The position numbers and the translations under genes were made by a program. A stretch of 64,000 nucleotides of DNA, from positions 567,501-631,500 of the forward strand of contig JBBMNZ010000006.1 in NCBI GenBank assembly GCA_037954325.1, given 5' to 3'. Source of the DNA: Fistularia commersonii. Taxonomy: Eukaryota > Chordata > Actinopteri > Syngnathiformes > Fistulariidae. Shown here piece after piece: positions 1-17,344 of the stretch (positions are counted from its first letter, which is position 1; each line of letters begins with the position of its first letter). The notes below the pieces were generated by a model. That model did not search any database. It was not told where the DNA came from and saw only the letters and a program-made list of their open reading frames with translations.

Positions 1-265
1 GTCCGACCGTTCACCCTTTCGGTCCCACGTTTGGAGACTGTAGGGTCTCCTTGAAGCTCCTGAACCCTGAGGAACCCTGAGGAAGCCCACGCAGGAGAAG
101 ATGGAGCCTCCACAGGAAGACCTTCTGTCTCCTCCAGATTAATGAAGGACTAACGAGACCCTTAAAACCCTGCTGTTCTTCTCGTTAACCCTTAATCTTC
201 CCTTAAAGTCTGGATCGCCTCCCCTTTGCAGATTGATTGACAGGCCTGCTGTTTCCATGGAGATA

Positions 266-301
<36 letters not shown>

Positions 302-344
302 TTGCCGTGGCAACAGAAATTTCACTCTCCACCCCTGTGCAAAG

Positions 345-4749
<4,405 letters not shown>

Positions 4750-4969
4750 AGACAAGCCCCTCCCCCTTTTGGAGGCGGGGCCTAACGGGCGGGCGTGGAC
4801 GAACGCCCGTTCTGGACATACCAACCGGATGGAGGGAGTGGAGAACCGATCGGATAGAAGAGGTGAAACGCGATTTTGGGGTGGACGGGGGGGTCAGAGC
4901 GGCGACTTCCTGCGTGACCTTTGACCTCTACCCCCGTCCAGTGTGTGTGTGGTGTGTTTGTCGGTAGAT

Positions 4970-4975
4970 AATAAA
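4970..4975 (+). promoter_or_regulatory. Poly(A) signal AATAAA of neb
   Basis: An exact AATAAA lies about 220 bases after the nebulin stop codon, implying a short 3' UTR. No other hexamer lies closer to the stop. Confidence 0.6.
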
Positions 4976-5363
4976 AGCACACCGAGCTCCCGCACCTCCT
5001 GGCCTCCTCCCTCCTTTCCTGCTTTCTCAACTTCCTGCCTTTTCTCGGCGTTCGCGCCATAAGCTCCGCCTCCACGGGACGGTCGGCCAATCGGGGCGCA
5101 CGTGAAGCAGAAGTGGGCGTTTTCTTTTCAAGAAAATATATTTCCTATAACCGCCGTCTTCCTCTTCCTAAGGGTTTGGCTTCACACGACTTTTTCACAA
5201 AAGGGAAAAACAAAACTTCAAACAACTTTTTGTTTCTCAACTCTTTGCCTGCTTTCCTTTGATCTGTGTTTGATGTTTTGTTCGTTCCTCCTTTCACCAA
5301 AAGCATCGAAGGGTTTCCCCGGAAACCGCGTGACGGGTCATAAACCTTTCTTTTTGTTTTTCT

Positions 5364-5369
5364 TTTATT
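5364..5369 (-). promoter_or_regulatory. Poly(A) signal AATAAA of tbc1d8
   Basis: An exact AATAAA on the minus strand, 85 bases after the stop codon. The neb signal (4970-4975, plus) faces it, so the two tail-to-tail genes end within about 400 bases of each other. Confidence 0.55.
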
Positions 5370-5453
5370 GGCTCGGACAGGAAGTGAGGCAGGCAGGAGT
5401 GCGTCTGTGGTCGGCGGTGGCGGCGGCGGCGGCTCGGGTTGGCTCCGCCCCCT

Positions 5454-8400
5454 TCAGCTGTTGGCGTGCAGCGACAGCAGTCCCGCCCTCTGCTGGTACT
5501 GCCGCTCCCTGGCGGCGCCGATCTTCTCCGCCAGGTCCACGGGCTTCTCCAGGAAGTTGACCAGCGCCTGCTCCGTCAGCAGGGACGCCACGATCTGCGC
5601 GAAGCTAACCGTCCAGCCGCTCGCCGCCGCCGCCGCCTCCTCGCCGCAGTGACCCGCCTCGCCGATCTGCAGCACCAGGCTGGTTACCGTGGCGATGGCG
5701 TGGAAGAGGTCGTTCTCCTCGGGGTCGCCGTGGAAAAGGCTGTAGAGCGTCTTGCAGAACTGGATGAACTCCCTCTGTGGACGGAGGAGACAGAGTGTCA
5801 GCTCCGGCGTGGAGGTCAGATCTTTGAAGAACATCCGTAGAGGTCCCGTTATTTCGGACATTTTCTTCGGCGTCGTTCGCAAAACCGATCCGACGGAGGC
5901 CGGTAGCCAATCAGAAGGCACTTCCTGTTGCCAACTCGGCACCCGGGCGTGATGTTTCTACAAGGAGGAGGGAACGGGAGATACCAAGGAGGAACAGACA
6001 GGAACCCAGGTCCATCTACCCACTGATAGCAGGAGTCTGAATCCAGGACGTTCTCCTGAGGGCTCCAGGAGAACACAGAACACCTGAGGGGGCCGGGCAG
6101 CACCTGGTTCATGAGCGGAAGAGGCTTCTCCACCTCCTTCTTCTCCTTCATCAGGTCCTTCAGCATCTGCTTCAGCTGCTCCTGGAAGTCCTTGGCTCCG
6201 TCCTCCTCGCCTGCAAGAAGAGCAGGAAGTGAGGAGAAGGAGAACCTCCAGGTTTGAGGGGGTGTCAAGCAGAAGGTCGGGACCCACCTGAGGTCAGGTT
6301 GACGTAGAGCGGTCTGTTGGTGGACACCAGGGGGCTCCTCATCAGGGAGGGGTCATCCTCACTTTCCGTCAGGGCTGAGGGCGCCAATGAAAAGGGGGCG
6401 GAGTCAGTCGCCGCCGGAGATCGTCACGGTCAGCGGCGCTTCTCACCTGGCGGGATGTGGAGTCGGTAGAGCAGGCGGATCTTCTCGTTAAGGTCGTCGC
6501 AGTAGAAGGTGTCTGAGGTGGAAGAGGAGAACCTTCAGAGTGAAACCGCCGCGCAACGCTCCCCGCCTGCCATTGGACGATCGCCGTTCGTCACCCACCC
6601 AGCCAGCCGACGAACTCCCTGAAGGTTACCAGGTTGTCCCCGTCCTGGTCCAGAAGGGTGAAGGTGCGGTTGGCCAGGGCGTCGGCGTGCTGACCCGAGT
6701 TGCTGCTCCACGGCGCCAGAAGCCCATAGAGGCTCTTGAACTGCGGGCGGTCCAGGCGGTACTGCCGCTCCATGTAGGAGTCGCCGCGGCGCCAGGCCGC
6801 CGCCTCGGCCGCCGCCGCCATGCTGCTATCTCCCCAGTACAGGCTGATCAAGTGCTCCGTCTGGTGGAGGAGGAGGAGCTTCAGAAAAGACCAACCTCCT
6901 ACGTATGAACCCCACCTCTTCTGGGGGGTTCATACGCTGAGATCGGCTGTCCTTCGGTAGAGAACCTCCGACCCCAACCGTCAAGCCACTGTGGACAGTG
7001 ACGCCTTCATGTCGTGCCAATCAAGCAACTTGAGGTTCTCCAGATGGTACCTTGAAGAGGTCGTAGATGTCAGCCAGGTTCTCGGGAGAAATGGAAACAT
7101 CTGGAGTCACCACTCTGAGCTGAGGACAGCAGGACAGGTAAAGTTTGGCACCTTCTCTACAGAGCGAGTTTGGTGGTGGTGGACGGTTTCCTCACGGCGT
7201 TCTCCTTGATGGTGTCCTCGTGGGCCTGCAGCACCCGGATCCGGTGTCGGCAGCGAAGCCTCTCGATCTGCCTCACCGACAAATCTCCGAACTTCTGAGA
7301 GGAAGAGCAGGAGGAGGAGGATGAGGAACCGGCAAGGGGAGAGAAGGTGCAACAACTCAGACCATACTTGAAATACCTCATAAGACTGGTTGATGAGGTC
7401 GGTGATGTTGGTGGAAGGTGGAGCAGGAGGAGGGTCCGAGGCACTGCAGACCTCCTCCGCTGGATGAGAAGGAACAGGGTGAGGAGACACCTCCTCGTCG
7501 CCAACCTTGTCCAGGAAACTAGAGGGACATGGAGGAGTCACATGATCGAAGCACGGGAATAGACCTCCACTCCAGGTAGGGAGGTGGTGTCGAAGGTAGA
7601 GGTGGTGGTGTCACCTGGTGAGGATCACGAGCGCCTGGCTGTCGTCCGTGCTGGTGGCGAGCTGCGTGGCGTTTGCGGCGAGGACGGTGAGGCCCAGCTG
7701 GAAGATGGCCTTGATGCCGTTGAAGAAGAAGGAGTCGACCACTCGGACGGCACAGCGGAACGGCAACACGCTGAGGAACAGGGTGAGGAACCAGGACAAG
7801 GAGACGGAAGCCAGTGCGGAGACGTCCGGGAGGTGCTCGGCCAGCTCCGGGAGGCGTTCTCGGATCAGCTGCTCGAAGACGGACTGATCCACCTGAGCTC
7901 CTGATGGGGGGGAACATCACCAACAAGCTCCACATTCCAGGCTCAAAGAAGGTCACTTCCGATGGAACCGACATCTACGGCATGGATTCACATCTAGTTC
8001 CTGATGCATGCTCTGCTTTTGGAACCCCGCCACGCCCCAGATTGGTTTGACCCAAACGGAACCAGAAAGCCCAGGATGTTGCTTCAGGTTCAAGGTAAGG
8101 CCTTTTCTTCCAGGTAGACCCTGAACACCAACAGGGCATTGAAGGTTCCCTCTGGACAACATGAGAGGGTCAAACAAGTTCTCCCTCTACATCTCCTAGG
8201 TTCCCCTGGTTCCCACCCCTTGGAAACCCCCCCTCCTCACCGATCACCCGGCGGTTGAAGTAGTCGGGCAGCATCCGTTCGCAAACGGCCACCAGGAGCC
8301 AGAAGGCCTCCTCCTCTTTGGCGTAAAGCAGCAGCACCGACGCCAGGATGTTCATGGACTGCGGATGCAGTAAGGTAAGGATACAGGTAAGACCGGCGCC

Positions 8401-11400
8401 GCGACCTCCCTTTGGTTGACACGTTACGAGTTGATCTAGTACCTGACAGTATCCGATCTTGGGGTTGCGGTGGGCGTAGGCGGTGAGAACCCTCCTGAGC
8501 GCAGCGATACCGGTGGGGTTCTGGAAGGCGGGGTGGTCGGGTAGCGAGCGGTGAAGGTCACGCTCGATCTCCTCGGTCGCCAAGCTGCTCTGACCCATGG
8601 ACTTCTGCACCAGGCCCTGGTAGTAGCCCTGGTGGGACTCCAGGTCTGAGGACGCGTCTGTCAGGCAAAGTGCAGGGTTCAATTCTGTTGGTTTCTACAC
8701 GGTAATAATAGTAACAACCAAATGGTCCAATTATTGGTTGAAGGTATGTTACCAAATCAAGGAGTGAAGTTAAAGACGTAAGGTTTCAGAGAGGAACGTG
8801 GGACAGAGGGCAGAAGTACCAAGTGGTACATCTTGAGGGTTCTTCTCTGAAGGCATTGAAGAACTGTTTGTGTCCAAACGGTACTACAGTTTCTTTGCTA
8901 CTGTTCTCCAGTGACGTTCTACTGGTTCCTCACCAGAGAGGCTCATCCACAGCTCCCCTCGCAGGGACTCTGGTATCCCCATGGCGACCAGCCGCTGGAC
9001 CTTCTCCGTGCGGAACATGTGGACGCCTCGGCCAAACTCGGAGAAGTGCTCCTCCCACAGCTTCTCCTTGTCCTCCTCAGCGCTCTGACACACACACATA
9101 TTTGGTACCTGTTAGCATTGGCTAACTGGTGCTTGCACAGCCAAGTTGGGCTAAAAGTATGCATTTTTGCCGTCAGCAACTATTTAGCACATGTTAAAGT
9201 TAGCAATGTTTTGGTACGTTAGCTAACATTAGTCTCGTGACCATTTCTTGAATTCTGGAAAAGAGGTGCACTGCAATTTGACTACAACAGAAACGGAGAA
9301 TGGTGAAGCCAAGGAACCCAACGAACAGATTCAAAGAAGCGAAGATCATGCAGAAGCTTCTACCTGCAAAGATGGAGGACAGGGTTTATTTGTTCTGATA
9401 AACAACACGTATCTCTGACGGACACCTTGTTGGCTTCGGTTCCCGTCTGGTTGTGGTGGAAGGCCGTCATCAGGGCCTCGCTGTTGACGGTGTTCCGGAG
9501 AACCTGCTCCTCCATCTCCTCTTCGTCTGAGAACGTTGTGTCGTAATAGAAGGTGTAGTACGGCGTCGGTGAGCTCTGGCACGAAATAAGGGGAAACAAG
9601 ACCCAAGTTAGTGTCCGTCAGAGTTCCCGTCAGATGTTCTCCGTCCGAACCTTCTGACCCATGTGGAACCCAACCTGTCGAGGGGCTGGACAAGACCGGA
9701 AGGCAAGTCTGGACTGGACTGAGTTCAGGAGCATCTAAACTCCACATCCATCTAACCCAGTTCCTCACACCCAGGAGCCTCGAACCTGGACTGGATCTTC
9801 TCATGGCACTCCCTGCACTCCCTGCTTGCCATCCAACGCTCTTCCGTTGGATCGAACCACAGGAGCCGAACCCCAACCCCCACCCTAGCATCAGCCGCCC
9901 TCTTGACAACTTATGGATGAGGACACTTTGATTGTTCAGAAAAAGTGCGGGGTTCTGTCTTTCTTCAGTGGACCCCTGTCCAGGTGCTCACCAGACTCCT
10001 CTTCTTGTCCTTGCTGGCGCCGAACATGGAGCACCGCCACTGGAGCGCCCGCTGCCGCGCGCCCAGCCGCTCGACCAGCTGGTCACGGTCCTGCAGCTCG
10101 ATGAGCTGGAAGGCCTTCTTGGTCCGGATGCTGACGATGACGGGGTTGGGCAAGGCGCTGGTGCTCTCCGCTTTCTCTATGGACGCAACCTACCGGGGAG
10201 GACAGGCAGGGTTAGCGAGCGGGGCCGCCGTTTGACCTTGGAGGTCCAGAGGAAGGCCTATGATAGCATGTAAACATGTAAGCCCAACACCCGTCATGGT
10301 GCCGGGAACTCCCACGCTGTGAGAAGGGACCCGACCCCCAGCTCCACCCATTCATGTGTTACTGTTCAAACAGAACAAACGTAGACAAACAGAACCCAGC
10401 AGATAAGAACCTGGGATGCAAAGTCAGAAAGGAGGGTAGGTTGCGGGGGTGAAAACTGGAGTCAGAGGAACAGGCAGTTCTAAAGCTACGAATCCAGAAC
10501 GGACAGTTCTTCCCCTCGTCCCGCCCAGATGACTCATGCGGGAAAAAACCCTGTGATGTTCCCTCCTCAGATGTCTTCCAGAAGGTCTCCACTTTCAGGT
10601 CAGAAGAAACATCCTGCAGGTTCTCAACTAGAAACACCAGTTTCAGTACAGTAGGACAGAAAGTAAGATAGACAGGGACGGAGGAGTGAGGTGTAAGGCA
10701 GGGGACCAAGGGGTAAGGTAGTGAAGAAGTAAGGACAGTAGGAAACAAGTTAAATAGGCAGGAAGTAAGGTAGGTAGGACAAGAAGTAAGGACAGTAGGC
10801 AGGGAGTGAGGCAGGAAGGACAAAGGAGTAAGTTAGGAGTCCAGAAGTACAGTAGATGGGGGCAAAAATAGTAAGGCAGGGGTCGACGGGGCAGGTAGAC
10901 AGAGAGTGGGGTAGACAGGAAGGTGTAAAACAAATGAAGTAGACAGGAAGTAAGTTAAGGAGACAAAGTGGTACTTTAAGATTGTCCTTCAATGTGTCCC
11001 TAAAGGAGACCTCAGAGAGGCGGAGGTGCGACCTCGGGGTCCCTCGTACCTCCATCAGCGGGAGCAGAAGCAAGCATAGACCCTCTTCGCGGCTGCCGAA
11101 GCACAGGTAGCTGTCGGTGGCGTACAGCGTCCCCGCCGTGTGGCATCGGGCGTGCGGCGTCCACACGGCGCAGGATGCCACCTCGTGGAGACGCTCGCCT
11201 CGGGGGAGTCGGAACAAGGCCAGGACGTATTCCCTCAGGGCCTGCTCCTCCAGGATCCTGCAGGGAGGAGGGGAAGGGGTGGAGGAAGGTTGCAAAAGTT
11301 CCCACAACAACCTTGGACATCAGCCATCAATGATTAGCATTAGCATAAGGGAACCAACAGAGGAAGGGAAAGGTTCCCTGCAGTGGGGCTGCATGGACAT

Positions 11401-14400
11401 AACCCTCCCTTGAGGAAAGTTCTGGAGATGACTACTTTTTCAAAAGTGAAAAGACTGTTATAATTTTCCGCTTCTCAAACATCCAGCAGTACACCTGCAC
11501 CCACCCCCTGGACCCCAGGGGGCACCTGGGTGTACAAGTGTGCCCCCCCGCCCCAACCCCATCACCCGACTTGAGAGTCGACCTAGAAGAACGAGTCAGT
11601 CCGGTCTGATGTGGGCGTGGAGAAAGAGGTTTATGAATGTGTTATTACACGCAGGGGGGAATGAAAACCCGACGTTCTTCATCTTCATGTTCTTCCTCCG
11701 GTCTCTCAGACACTCCATTGTTCTTCCTGCTCATTCATTTTTAACAGACAATCTGCCTTTTGGACGGTATGCTTCCTGCTCAGGCAGGACGAGGTGGGGT
11801 GGAGGCTGTGGAGATGGTGGCGGGGGGTTCTCGCTCTTCCTCTTAGATACGAAAACAAGCCGCTAACAAGTCGTCCGCCAGGAAAACACCAGCTCTATTT
11901 TTGGACCCCCGCCCAACCCTCCCCCCCACGCAGGAGGTGAGGCCCTACAAATATCTGAGAAGTAACGTGATTCTAGTTGATCTGAAAGTGAAACAGCCCT
12001 ACGGGTGGGGGTGGGGGAGAAGATCTGGGCGGGGGTTTAGCCTGGAGGCCTGGACTCGGCCCCGGAGCCAAGATCTGAAAACACAGCCCTACTTTGTTTC
12101 CACTCCGTGACCCAAATCTCCTCGTGTTTCCTTGCGTGATAGGGTGTACAAGTACTGCTGCTTCTTCAAAGGAGTGCTTCGTCAACCAAGGATGGGACGG
12201 GTGTAGTGGACCAGATCCGGGCTGAGGAGACGCCTTCGTGGCCACAATGACAGCACCTGTTTGGACCACCGGAAGATTCTTCTGCTAGGGTCCAGTTTTA
12301 GCTCCACGGGTTCTTGAAGGGACATACAACGATGGAATCTCTTGTCCCAGCTGGACGTCCCAAATGTTCTCAGGGCCAAACTAGTCAAAGCAGGAGATGA
12401 ACTGGTCCCCGGGGGGTCAACAAACCGAACGACGGATGCCATACTTGTAGTTCCACTGCCACGAGGAACATTTGACACCCTGTTTCTGCTAAAGCTAGGT
12501 GTCCTCAATCTCCAGGGGTTGACCTGGGAGGGACAGTGTTAGTGGGTGTGCCCCTCTTATGGTCTCATGGAAAACCCAACACAGGGTCAACATGAAGATC
12601 AACCGGTACTACTTGAAAATACCATTGCTTTTTAGTTTTTGGTGGCCCTAATAGTGAGGATCACTGAGCTTGGAGTTGGAGGACAATACCCTACTTGTAA
12701 AGAGAAGGCCCTTTCTGGCCGTCCCCTGGACAGTCATGTGACCCCACAGGAGCTCCTGCTGCCTCGCCAACTGACCACTCTGGCATTTCCCAGAATCACG
12801 ACAGCTCATGAATACAATCCTGAACATCTAGCACCAGCGTGGCGTCTTTGCGCTTCGCTTCGTGCGCGCCCCTTGTTGCTATGGTAGCGGCTGCTCAGCG
12901 AGGTAACCATGCTTGAATACAATGAGGCCGCGAAGTCACTGGGAAAGAAAACTTCTTTTCTGGAGAATAAATTAAAGGTACAGCCGCCCAGTGGTGAAGT
13001 GGTTCGCACCTCCGCCTCGCAGCCAGAAGCTCCCTGGTTGGATTCTCATAGGGGACCTTCCTGTGTGGAGTCTCCATGTTCTCCCCATGTCTGCGTGGGG
13101 TTTTCCAGGTTCCTCAACACGTGCAGGAGGTTCATTGGATCCCCTACATTGTCCAGATGTTTGAATGAGAGGGCGAATAGTTGTATGTCCAGGGTGAAGC
13201 TCCGCCCCTCACCCGATGACACCAATGGAATTTGACAGGGAGGACAATTCTGCTTCCCTTCCAGAACCGATGTTCTTGGTTCTTTGCTAAAAATGCTAGC
13301 GTCTGACGGTGTCGGCGCTGGTTCCCACCTCTTGCTGATGCGGGCCGGCTGCTGCAGAACCCGGTCCAGCTCCAGACCTTCGCTGTCCAGCAGGCGTCTG
13401 AGAGCAATGTCAGCCAGCTGACCGATGACCCCGAAGGACTCGTCCAGGCTCAGGAACATGGAGAACTCCCTCTGGCGCTGCCGCGTGCTGACCCGGATGG
13501 CCTCGGTCATGAGTCCGGTGGAGACCCGCTCCAACCGCGTCACCTCCGCCCACGGGATCACGAACTTAACTGGAAGGGAAAGGATACGGCTGAGATGTAC
13601 TTCCACGGATCCCCGGACGACTTCAGATCGGCGCTCAAAGGTTCTGCTTCTGCGGTGGCGCTCGGACCTTCCTTCCCCAGCAGGAAGGAGTAGAAGGCCA
13701 TGTGGTTGATGCTGAGGTAGAGGAGGCCCTGCCGAGGCACCCGGCCCTTCCAGCAGCAGCAGGAGTAGTAGGTCACCAGCTTCTCGGACGACGGGAGGCC
13801 GAAATGCAGCTCGAACTTCAGCAGGGCTTCCCGAAACTTCTCCGGGTCCTCTTCCTGGGCCGCCTGCCGACCCCGGAACTCCTCCGCTATCAGGCCCTGC
13901 GGAGCAGCAGGAGGCGCCGTCAGCAATTTCACATTAGCGAGTCGCTTCCAATGAAGACAACGTCCTCATATGGGGACGGTTCTGGGGTTGACTACGTCCC
14001 CTGATGCCTCGGGGCGGTCATTTGGGTTCTGGTTGTTCCCCGACAGACCTCCAGGGGGCCACTTTGACCCAACGTCCCCAAACGGGTACCGAGAAAGTTG
14101 GTAGTTTGTCACAACTGGCTTCACATCTACATTCATGAAAGGTCAGTAAACATCTGATGTCCGCCGACGCTTCCGCACCTTGACCTTCCCCTTGACGAAG
14201 CTGGCGACGTCCTGCTTGTTCTCGAACACCGACAGCGAGTGGAGCAGGTTGTGGACCAGCCAATCCCAGTGTCTGTTCACCTCCTCCACGGCGGCGCCTG
14301 GCGAGGACAGAACATGGCGGGATCTCCAGGAACAAGGGAACGCCGAGGCGACGGTTGTCCGTTCGGGAGGTGGTCTCACCGCTCGCGATGATCCAGCTGA

Positions 14401-14878
14401 TCTGGGAACCGGGGACCTGCAGGAGGATGCGGAAGGGCGACACCCGGGCGTTGGAGTCCAGGACGGTGTCCAGCGCCCCGACCAGGAGACCTGAGGACAC
14501 GATGGAGCGCAGAAGGTCAGAAGGTAAGGTTCTCCTGTCCCCTTGAGAACCGGCTACCTCAGAAGTCGACGCGAAGGGGTCGAAGTCGCCGGAGGAACCT
14601 GAACGCACCGCTGGCAGAAATAAGGAGTCGGAGTCGCCGCAGACCTCAGGAGGACCAGGTTCCTCGGAGGAACCTCCTGAGGTCCTCCGAGGAGCCCGGA
14701 GGAACCTGGAGGAACCCGGAGCAACGTTCCTCCAGGACCAGATCGGAAAGGAGGCAGAACCAGGACGGGAAGATGGAGGCGACCCAAACCCGGTTTGCCT
14801 TTGAAAGCATCGCGGAAGACCTCCAGCTGAAGGTCAAAGGTCAGGCCGGGAGGTTCTGGACAGAGTGTGTGTTCTATC

Positions 14879-14928
<50 letters not shown>

Positions 14929-15022
14929 GGGGGGGGACTTTGACCTGGTCGCCACGGCAACAACATAAACAAAAAAAAAACACAGACGGCTGAAGACAAT
15001 CCAGCTCTGGAAGTTCCTGCTC

Positions 15023-15089
<67 letters not shown>

Positions 15090-15204
15090 GCAATAAAGTG
15101 TGTCTGGAGATGAGGTCGATACAGGAAGTGAGAGACGCCATGTTTGTTCCAGGGTTCTCCATGAGGGGATGAGGAGCAACTGTCAACACAACTCATGGAG
15201 GGAC

Positions 15205-15250
<46 letters not shown>

Positions 15251-15626
15251 AGGAAGCATGTGAGTCCACCTTCATGACCTCCTTGAACTTCCAGAGAAGG
15301 TGGACCAGAGGATGAAGAAGTCGCTCCAAAACAATGATAAACAACTGATTATTGGGAGAAAAGGAAGGATTAATAAAACAACAACACCTCAAAAGTGTGT
15401 GTGTTCAAGTGATATCCGTGTTTTTTTGTTCTCGTAAAGGCTTAAAATCCTTGTACTTCCGGTGTTCCCGGTGTTATTTCCGCCTCTCCCGGTACTTACC
15501 GGAGATCCCCCCGGTTGGCTCCCCGCGGCCCCTCCGCCGCTGCAGCAGGAAGAAGTCGTTGCTCCTCTCGGTGATCCAGAGCTTCAGCGCGTTCTTCAGC
15601 ACAACTTCCTCCGGGTTGAGCCACAT
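5454..15626 (-). CDS. tbc1d8: TBC1 domain family member 8 (GRAM-TBC-EF-hand protein)
   Basis: Predicted Rab GTPase-activating protein. Twenty exons in transcript order: 15500-15626, 14380-14490, 14179-14297, 13668-13896, 13329-13569, 11050-11257, 9992-10189, 9426-9575, 8934-9084, 8443-8657, 8241-8358, 7615-7900, 7377-7518, 7196-7294, 7051-7119, 6599-6860, 6447-6512, 6288-6374, 6104-6210, 5454-5774. Phases agree throughout and give 1101 residues (human about 1140). The start MWLNPEEVVLKNALKLW is the family's usual N-terminus. Two GRAM domains lie near 145-215 and 285-355. The TBC domain (about 500-700) keeps the Arg finger (IERDLHR, R548) and Gln finger (GYCQ, Q583). An EF-hand loop spans D892-E903. 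Matches such as SLLTEQALVNFLEKP and NHWDWL fit TBC1D8 better than TBC1D8B. A short AATAAA (5364-5369, minus) follows the stop. Confidence 0.94.
10655..10965 (-). repeat. Minisatellite in tbc1d8 intron 6
   Basis: Degenerate copies of 'gacaggaagtaaggtaggta' and variants. This is the reverse complement of the motif that fills 24600-25560. Confidence 0.75.
11258..12970. other. tbc1d8 intron 5, left part, no gene seen
   Basis: Mixed sequence between tbc1d8 exons 11050-11257 and 13329-13569. I see no coding exon and no clear repeat family here. All longer reading frames lack splice support. Confidence 0.6.
12975..13240 (+). repeat. Teleost interspersed repeat (head 'cagtggt...ttcg', tail 'gaatgagagggcgaat')
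   Basis: A widespread fish repeat recognised from its ordered blocks: 'gtggttcgcacctccgcctc', 'ttggattctcatagggga', 'tgtggagtctccatgttctc', 'ccccatgtctgcgtggg', 'caggttcctc' and 'tgaatgagagggcgaa'. Further copies or parts lie at 34450-34690, 39115-39360, 51205-51375 and 60095-60260. Family assignment is from memory of its consensus. Confidence 0.7.
14882..15250. repeat. Cluster of (GT)n tracts and a G-run in tbc1d8 intron 1
   Basis: (GT)n at about 14882-14911 runs into a run of about 26 G. Longer (GT)n tracts follow at 15026-15087 and 15208-15250. In the tbc1d8 transcript these read as CA repeats and a C-run. Confidence 0.9.
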
Positions 15627-15639
15627 CTTGCGCGGCGAG

Positions 15640-15745
15640 GCGCTCCGGGTCCCCCCGGTCTCCCCGGTCCTTCCCGGTCCCCCCGGTCCGTCCCGGTCCG
15701 TCCCGGTCCCCCCGGTCCGTCCCGGTCCCCCCGGTCCAACCGGTC
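15640..15745 (-). promoter_or_regulatory. Tandem G-tract array upstream of the tbc1d8 start (5' UTR or promoter)
   Basis: On the minus strand the sequence just upstream of the ATG repeats GGGACCGGGGGGACCGGGA-like units with at least ten G-tracts of three or more. It may form G-quadruplex DNA or RNA. Whether it is transcribed depends on the unknown start site. Confidence 0.5.
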
Positions 15746-15751
15746 CGGACC

Positions 15752-17340
15752 CCCAAGGGGCACAACTTCCGGTCGCCGGTTCGACTCTACGGCGGCGGGC
15801 TGGTGCGGTTCTTCATGGTCCCGCTGCTCCTCCCGACGCCTGCCGTCACACACACACACACACACACACACATTCATACACACACACGGTTTGCAGCAGC
15901 TGTACACACTAGACAAAGATTGTCTATAAAGCAGATGCATCACTCTGCACTTTTTTTTTCAAATTATTTTTATCATTATTTCTTATTTTAGAAGGAACCT
16001 AGTATTTTCTGTTTGTGTACTCTAGTAGGAGTACTTGTTGTAGTACTGATGTGTACCTTCTCAGGTGGGATTCGTTTTTTGATCTATGGTTGTTCTAGTC
16101 CTGGTCTAGAGGGGCCTTCAGGAGCCGCTGGGCTCCACGGCGGCGGTTTGGGTGAAGGCCTGTTGCAGCACAAGCCGAGAACACACACACACACACACAC
16201 TTTGAACCTCTGTGTATCGTTGTCATGCTAACACCCTGGTTTCTTCTTACTTGTAGTTGCAGCTTTGGCTCTCAACAGGTTCCTCCTCAGCTCTCTGAGG
16301 TTGTTTATTGACTGGACGCGATATTTGTAGCTCCCCACTCGGGACGTGTGCGTGGACGACCTCCTCTGACGCGAAACTCGCTGACTGATCCACGTCCTTT
16401 CTCTCAATCCACGGAGATGTAAAAAGTGTGCCAACACTTTTCGGTACCGGAGAACCGGAGCAGAGTGACCGCTCTTACCTCAGGCCTTCCACTTCCGCAT
16501 TTCACCTCCTCTCCTCTGATTGGACCAGAGAGGGCGCAGGCTCCGCTCTGATTGGCCAGCGTCGCCCCGTCACCCCCCCAGCCCCCACAGTGGTTTTTAA
16601 AGAGACGCAAAAGTAATCAATTTAATTCATTAATCCGAAAATAACTAAAGGTGCACGATGTGTTTTTTATAAATAACCCGAAATTAATCCGCGTCCGATG
16701 ATTAGTTCATCTGTTATGACACGTTTGTAACGAGATTAACCTCAAAACGATGAATTACATTTTTAAAATTGTACTTTATATGAGTGTTTGAGTGTGTGTG
16801 TGTGTGTGTGTGTGTTTGTACTCATTTGAATTGACTGGAGGTGGTGAAGTAAAAAAGGAGAAGAAGATGAGGGTGGAAAGAGGGAAGGGGAAGTAAATGG
16901 AGAGAAAACAGTCCAGACTGAAAGTGTGTGTTTGCTTGAGCTTGACGCCGCCTCCGTATGTGTGCGTGTGTTTGTATGTGTGTGTTTGTGTGTGTTTGTG
17001 TGTGTTTTTACGGACACACACACCAAACCAACACGTCTAATCAAAGCTGGGAAGAACAAAAACATGCTTATTTATCAACTGTAAGAAAAAAATGTGTTGT
17101 GGAAATCTGGTTATAAAGTCAAGGAATTTAAAAATGATAAAATTAATCACTTTTATCGAAGGGTTCAAGGCCTCTCTCTCTCGTGGGCAGTCATGATTTA
17201 ATTAAAATATGACGAAAAATAAAATTGAAAAATTTTCAGGTCCAGGAAAATTAATTTGAAAAATCAAATAAACACCCAACTAAACATGTGAAAATAATTT
17301 CAAATCAAAAAATATTAATTTTAGTTAATTTTAGTCCCAC
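15752..17340. other. Intergenic stretch between head-to-head tbc1d8 and pdcl3
   Basis: Contains short (CA)n tracts (15846-15893, 16182-16200), GT/TG-rich stretches (16792-17007) and an AT-rich part (16600-17330). Two inverted CCAAT boxes (ATTGG at 16519-16523 and 16551-16555) point toward tbc1d8. A good minus-strand donor, ACAA|GTAAGA near 16250, could end a non-coding first exon of tbc1d8. No coding exon is supported. Confidence 0.4.
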
Positions 17341-17344
17341 CTGT

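Noticed and set aside
16228..16437. Minus-strand frame (SINNLRELRRNLLRAKAATT) ending at a good donor site
   Set aside because: It has no ATG (opens at GTG) and no family match. It is better explained as a possible non-coding first exon of tbc1d8, itself unproven.
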